Source: Liolophura sinensis (Eukaryota; Mollusca; Polyplacophora; Chitonida; Chitonidae). From it: DNA of 64,000 nucleotides. Made by a program: the position numbers and the translations under genes. Below the pieces are notes generated by a model. That model saw only the letters and a program-made list of their open reading frames with translations, had not been told where the DNA came from and ran no database searches. Location: the NCBI RefSeq assembly GCF_032854445.1, contig NC_088295.1, forward strand, positions 8,000,501 through 8,064,500. Reading direction: 5' to 3'. Shown one piece after another: positions 63,200 through 64,000 of this stretch; position 1 is the first letter of the stretch; the number at the start of each line of letters is the position of its first letter.

Positions 63200-64000
63200 A
63201 ATTGTCTTTATCGCCAACATACACAACCACGCGGTAGTCGGAAGATGTGACAAATGACACGTGTGGTTAGCTTCTCCGACTGGTGCGGAGAAAACAGAGC
63301 ACAGTTAACTCCCCTTGCCGGCGCCGCGATGCCGGGGCTGTAAGGCGCCATGAATACAAAATCTCCCCTCACACACCGTGTGACCCCAAGCCCCGGCATG
63401 AGAACTCTCAACTGTCCAAGTTAAACTTGGCCAAAGTTACTCTAGCCAGGAATATAGCACGTTATGATCCGTAAAAAAGTTCATGTGATTCCTAATTGCG
63501 AAGTGTGCCACTCATGAAGCTCTGAAAAAAGTATCATCTGCGATCGATACGAAAAAAAAATCGGGGAAACAACAGTCAGGTGGTCTTTAAAGTTTACCCC
63601 TTAACAACAACAACAACGCACCGTCGTATCGCAGTGAGTTCTAGTGTAAGTATGTCTTTGATGTTTACAAGTTTTGATTTGATCTGTGTGTTTGGTATGT
63701 CCAAGTTTCGGCAGGGTGTAAAAGTTTGTTCAGTTGGGGGATTATAGTTTGCCGTGGCCATTCCTTGCATGACACTGTGCCTAGCGGGCACGAGTGAAGA
63801 CTCCAAACGGCGAACATCATTCCCTCCCAGATGGTTTATCGTGTCTGACTATTTGGCGTCGCTGAAGTTTTCAGCCGTCTGCCCGCCTTCCCGACTCCTA
63901 CTCAACAAGGCGAACCTCTCAAATTATCACTGCCACAGTTTGAAAGGTCTCCTATGTTATAGCCAACTTCCTAAATACACTCTATCATCTACTCTTGTGA
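63200..64000. other. Relatively GC/CpG-rich segment, possible promoter or first exon
   Basis: Base composition rises with several CpG clusters (CCGGCGCCGCGATGCC near 63320 and others near 63860). This would fit the promoter or first exon of the minus-strand gene ending at 46251, or of a gene to the right. Short frames exist (for instance minus-strand 63594-63806) but none has a recognisable family. It also contains an 11-bp inverted repeat (63329-63339 and 63389-63399). Confidence 0.35.

Noticed and set aside
63594-63806. Minus-strand frame as first exon of the unrecognised gene
   Set aside because: The only upstream start in this frame is not an ATG, no clear donor follows, and phase cannot be tied to the exon at 62351. 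It remains possible but unsupported.

Overview
This is a window of an invertebrate nuclear genome, most probably a mollusc. The evidence is spliced genes with GT-AG introns, AT-rich intergenic DNA, two tRNA-headed SINE families (one ending in a GTTGAGTACGACGTTAAACC-like segment followed by CACT repeats, a type I associate with molluscs), and heavy minisatellite content. The species cannot be fixed from the sequence.

Layout. (1) 635-10422, plus strand: the last six coding exons of NUBP2 (cytosolic Fe-S cluster assembly P-loop NTPase); its 5' end lies left of the window. (2) 15747-30516, minus strand: a complete ABCA3-like full-length ABC transporter. Nineteen coding exons join without a frame break into 1725 codons plus stop, with one further in-frame candidate cassette exon. 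(3) 31828-32562, plus strand: an intronless, secreted/ER-type peroxiredoxin (PRDX4-like), divergent from the ABCA gene. (4) 36678-41628, minus strand: SPSB3 (SPRY domain plus SOCS box), four coding exons, 461 codons. (5) 46251-62351, minus strand: the last eight coding exons of a gene I do not recognise; its most upstream exon carries an apparent one-base homopolymer frameshift. NUBP2 and SPSB3 are neighbours, and ABCA3 is nearby, on human 16p13.3, so this is probably an old linkage group.

The most unusual property is in the repeats. In at least five introns, in three genes and on both strands, the tandem-repeat unit straddles a genuine exon-intron junction: each unit carries a copy of the splice site and 14-46 nt of the adjoining exon. 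The real exon edge is the outermost unit and the array extends only into the intron. NUBP2 has one donor-bearing and one acceptor-bearing array, the ABCA gene has one acceptor-bearing array, and the unrecognised gene has one of each. A sixth array (about 6 kb, 58-bp unit) carries a consensus donor in the sense of its host gene, with no exon source that I can find. The result is tens to over a hundred decoy splice sites beside or between real exons.

Other repeats are a 113-bp satellite in NUBP2, an almost unmutated 2385-bp-offset duplication inside the 58-bp array, a SINE nested in another SINE with a 15-bp target-site duplication, and AT microsatellites. The genes are ordinary housekeeping loci with no sign of operonic or horizontally acquired organisation.
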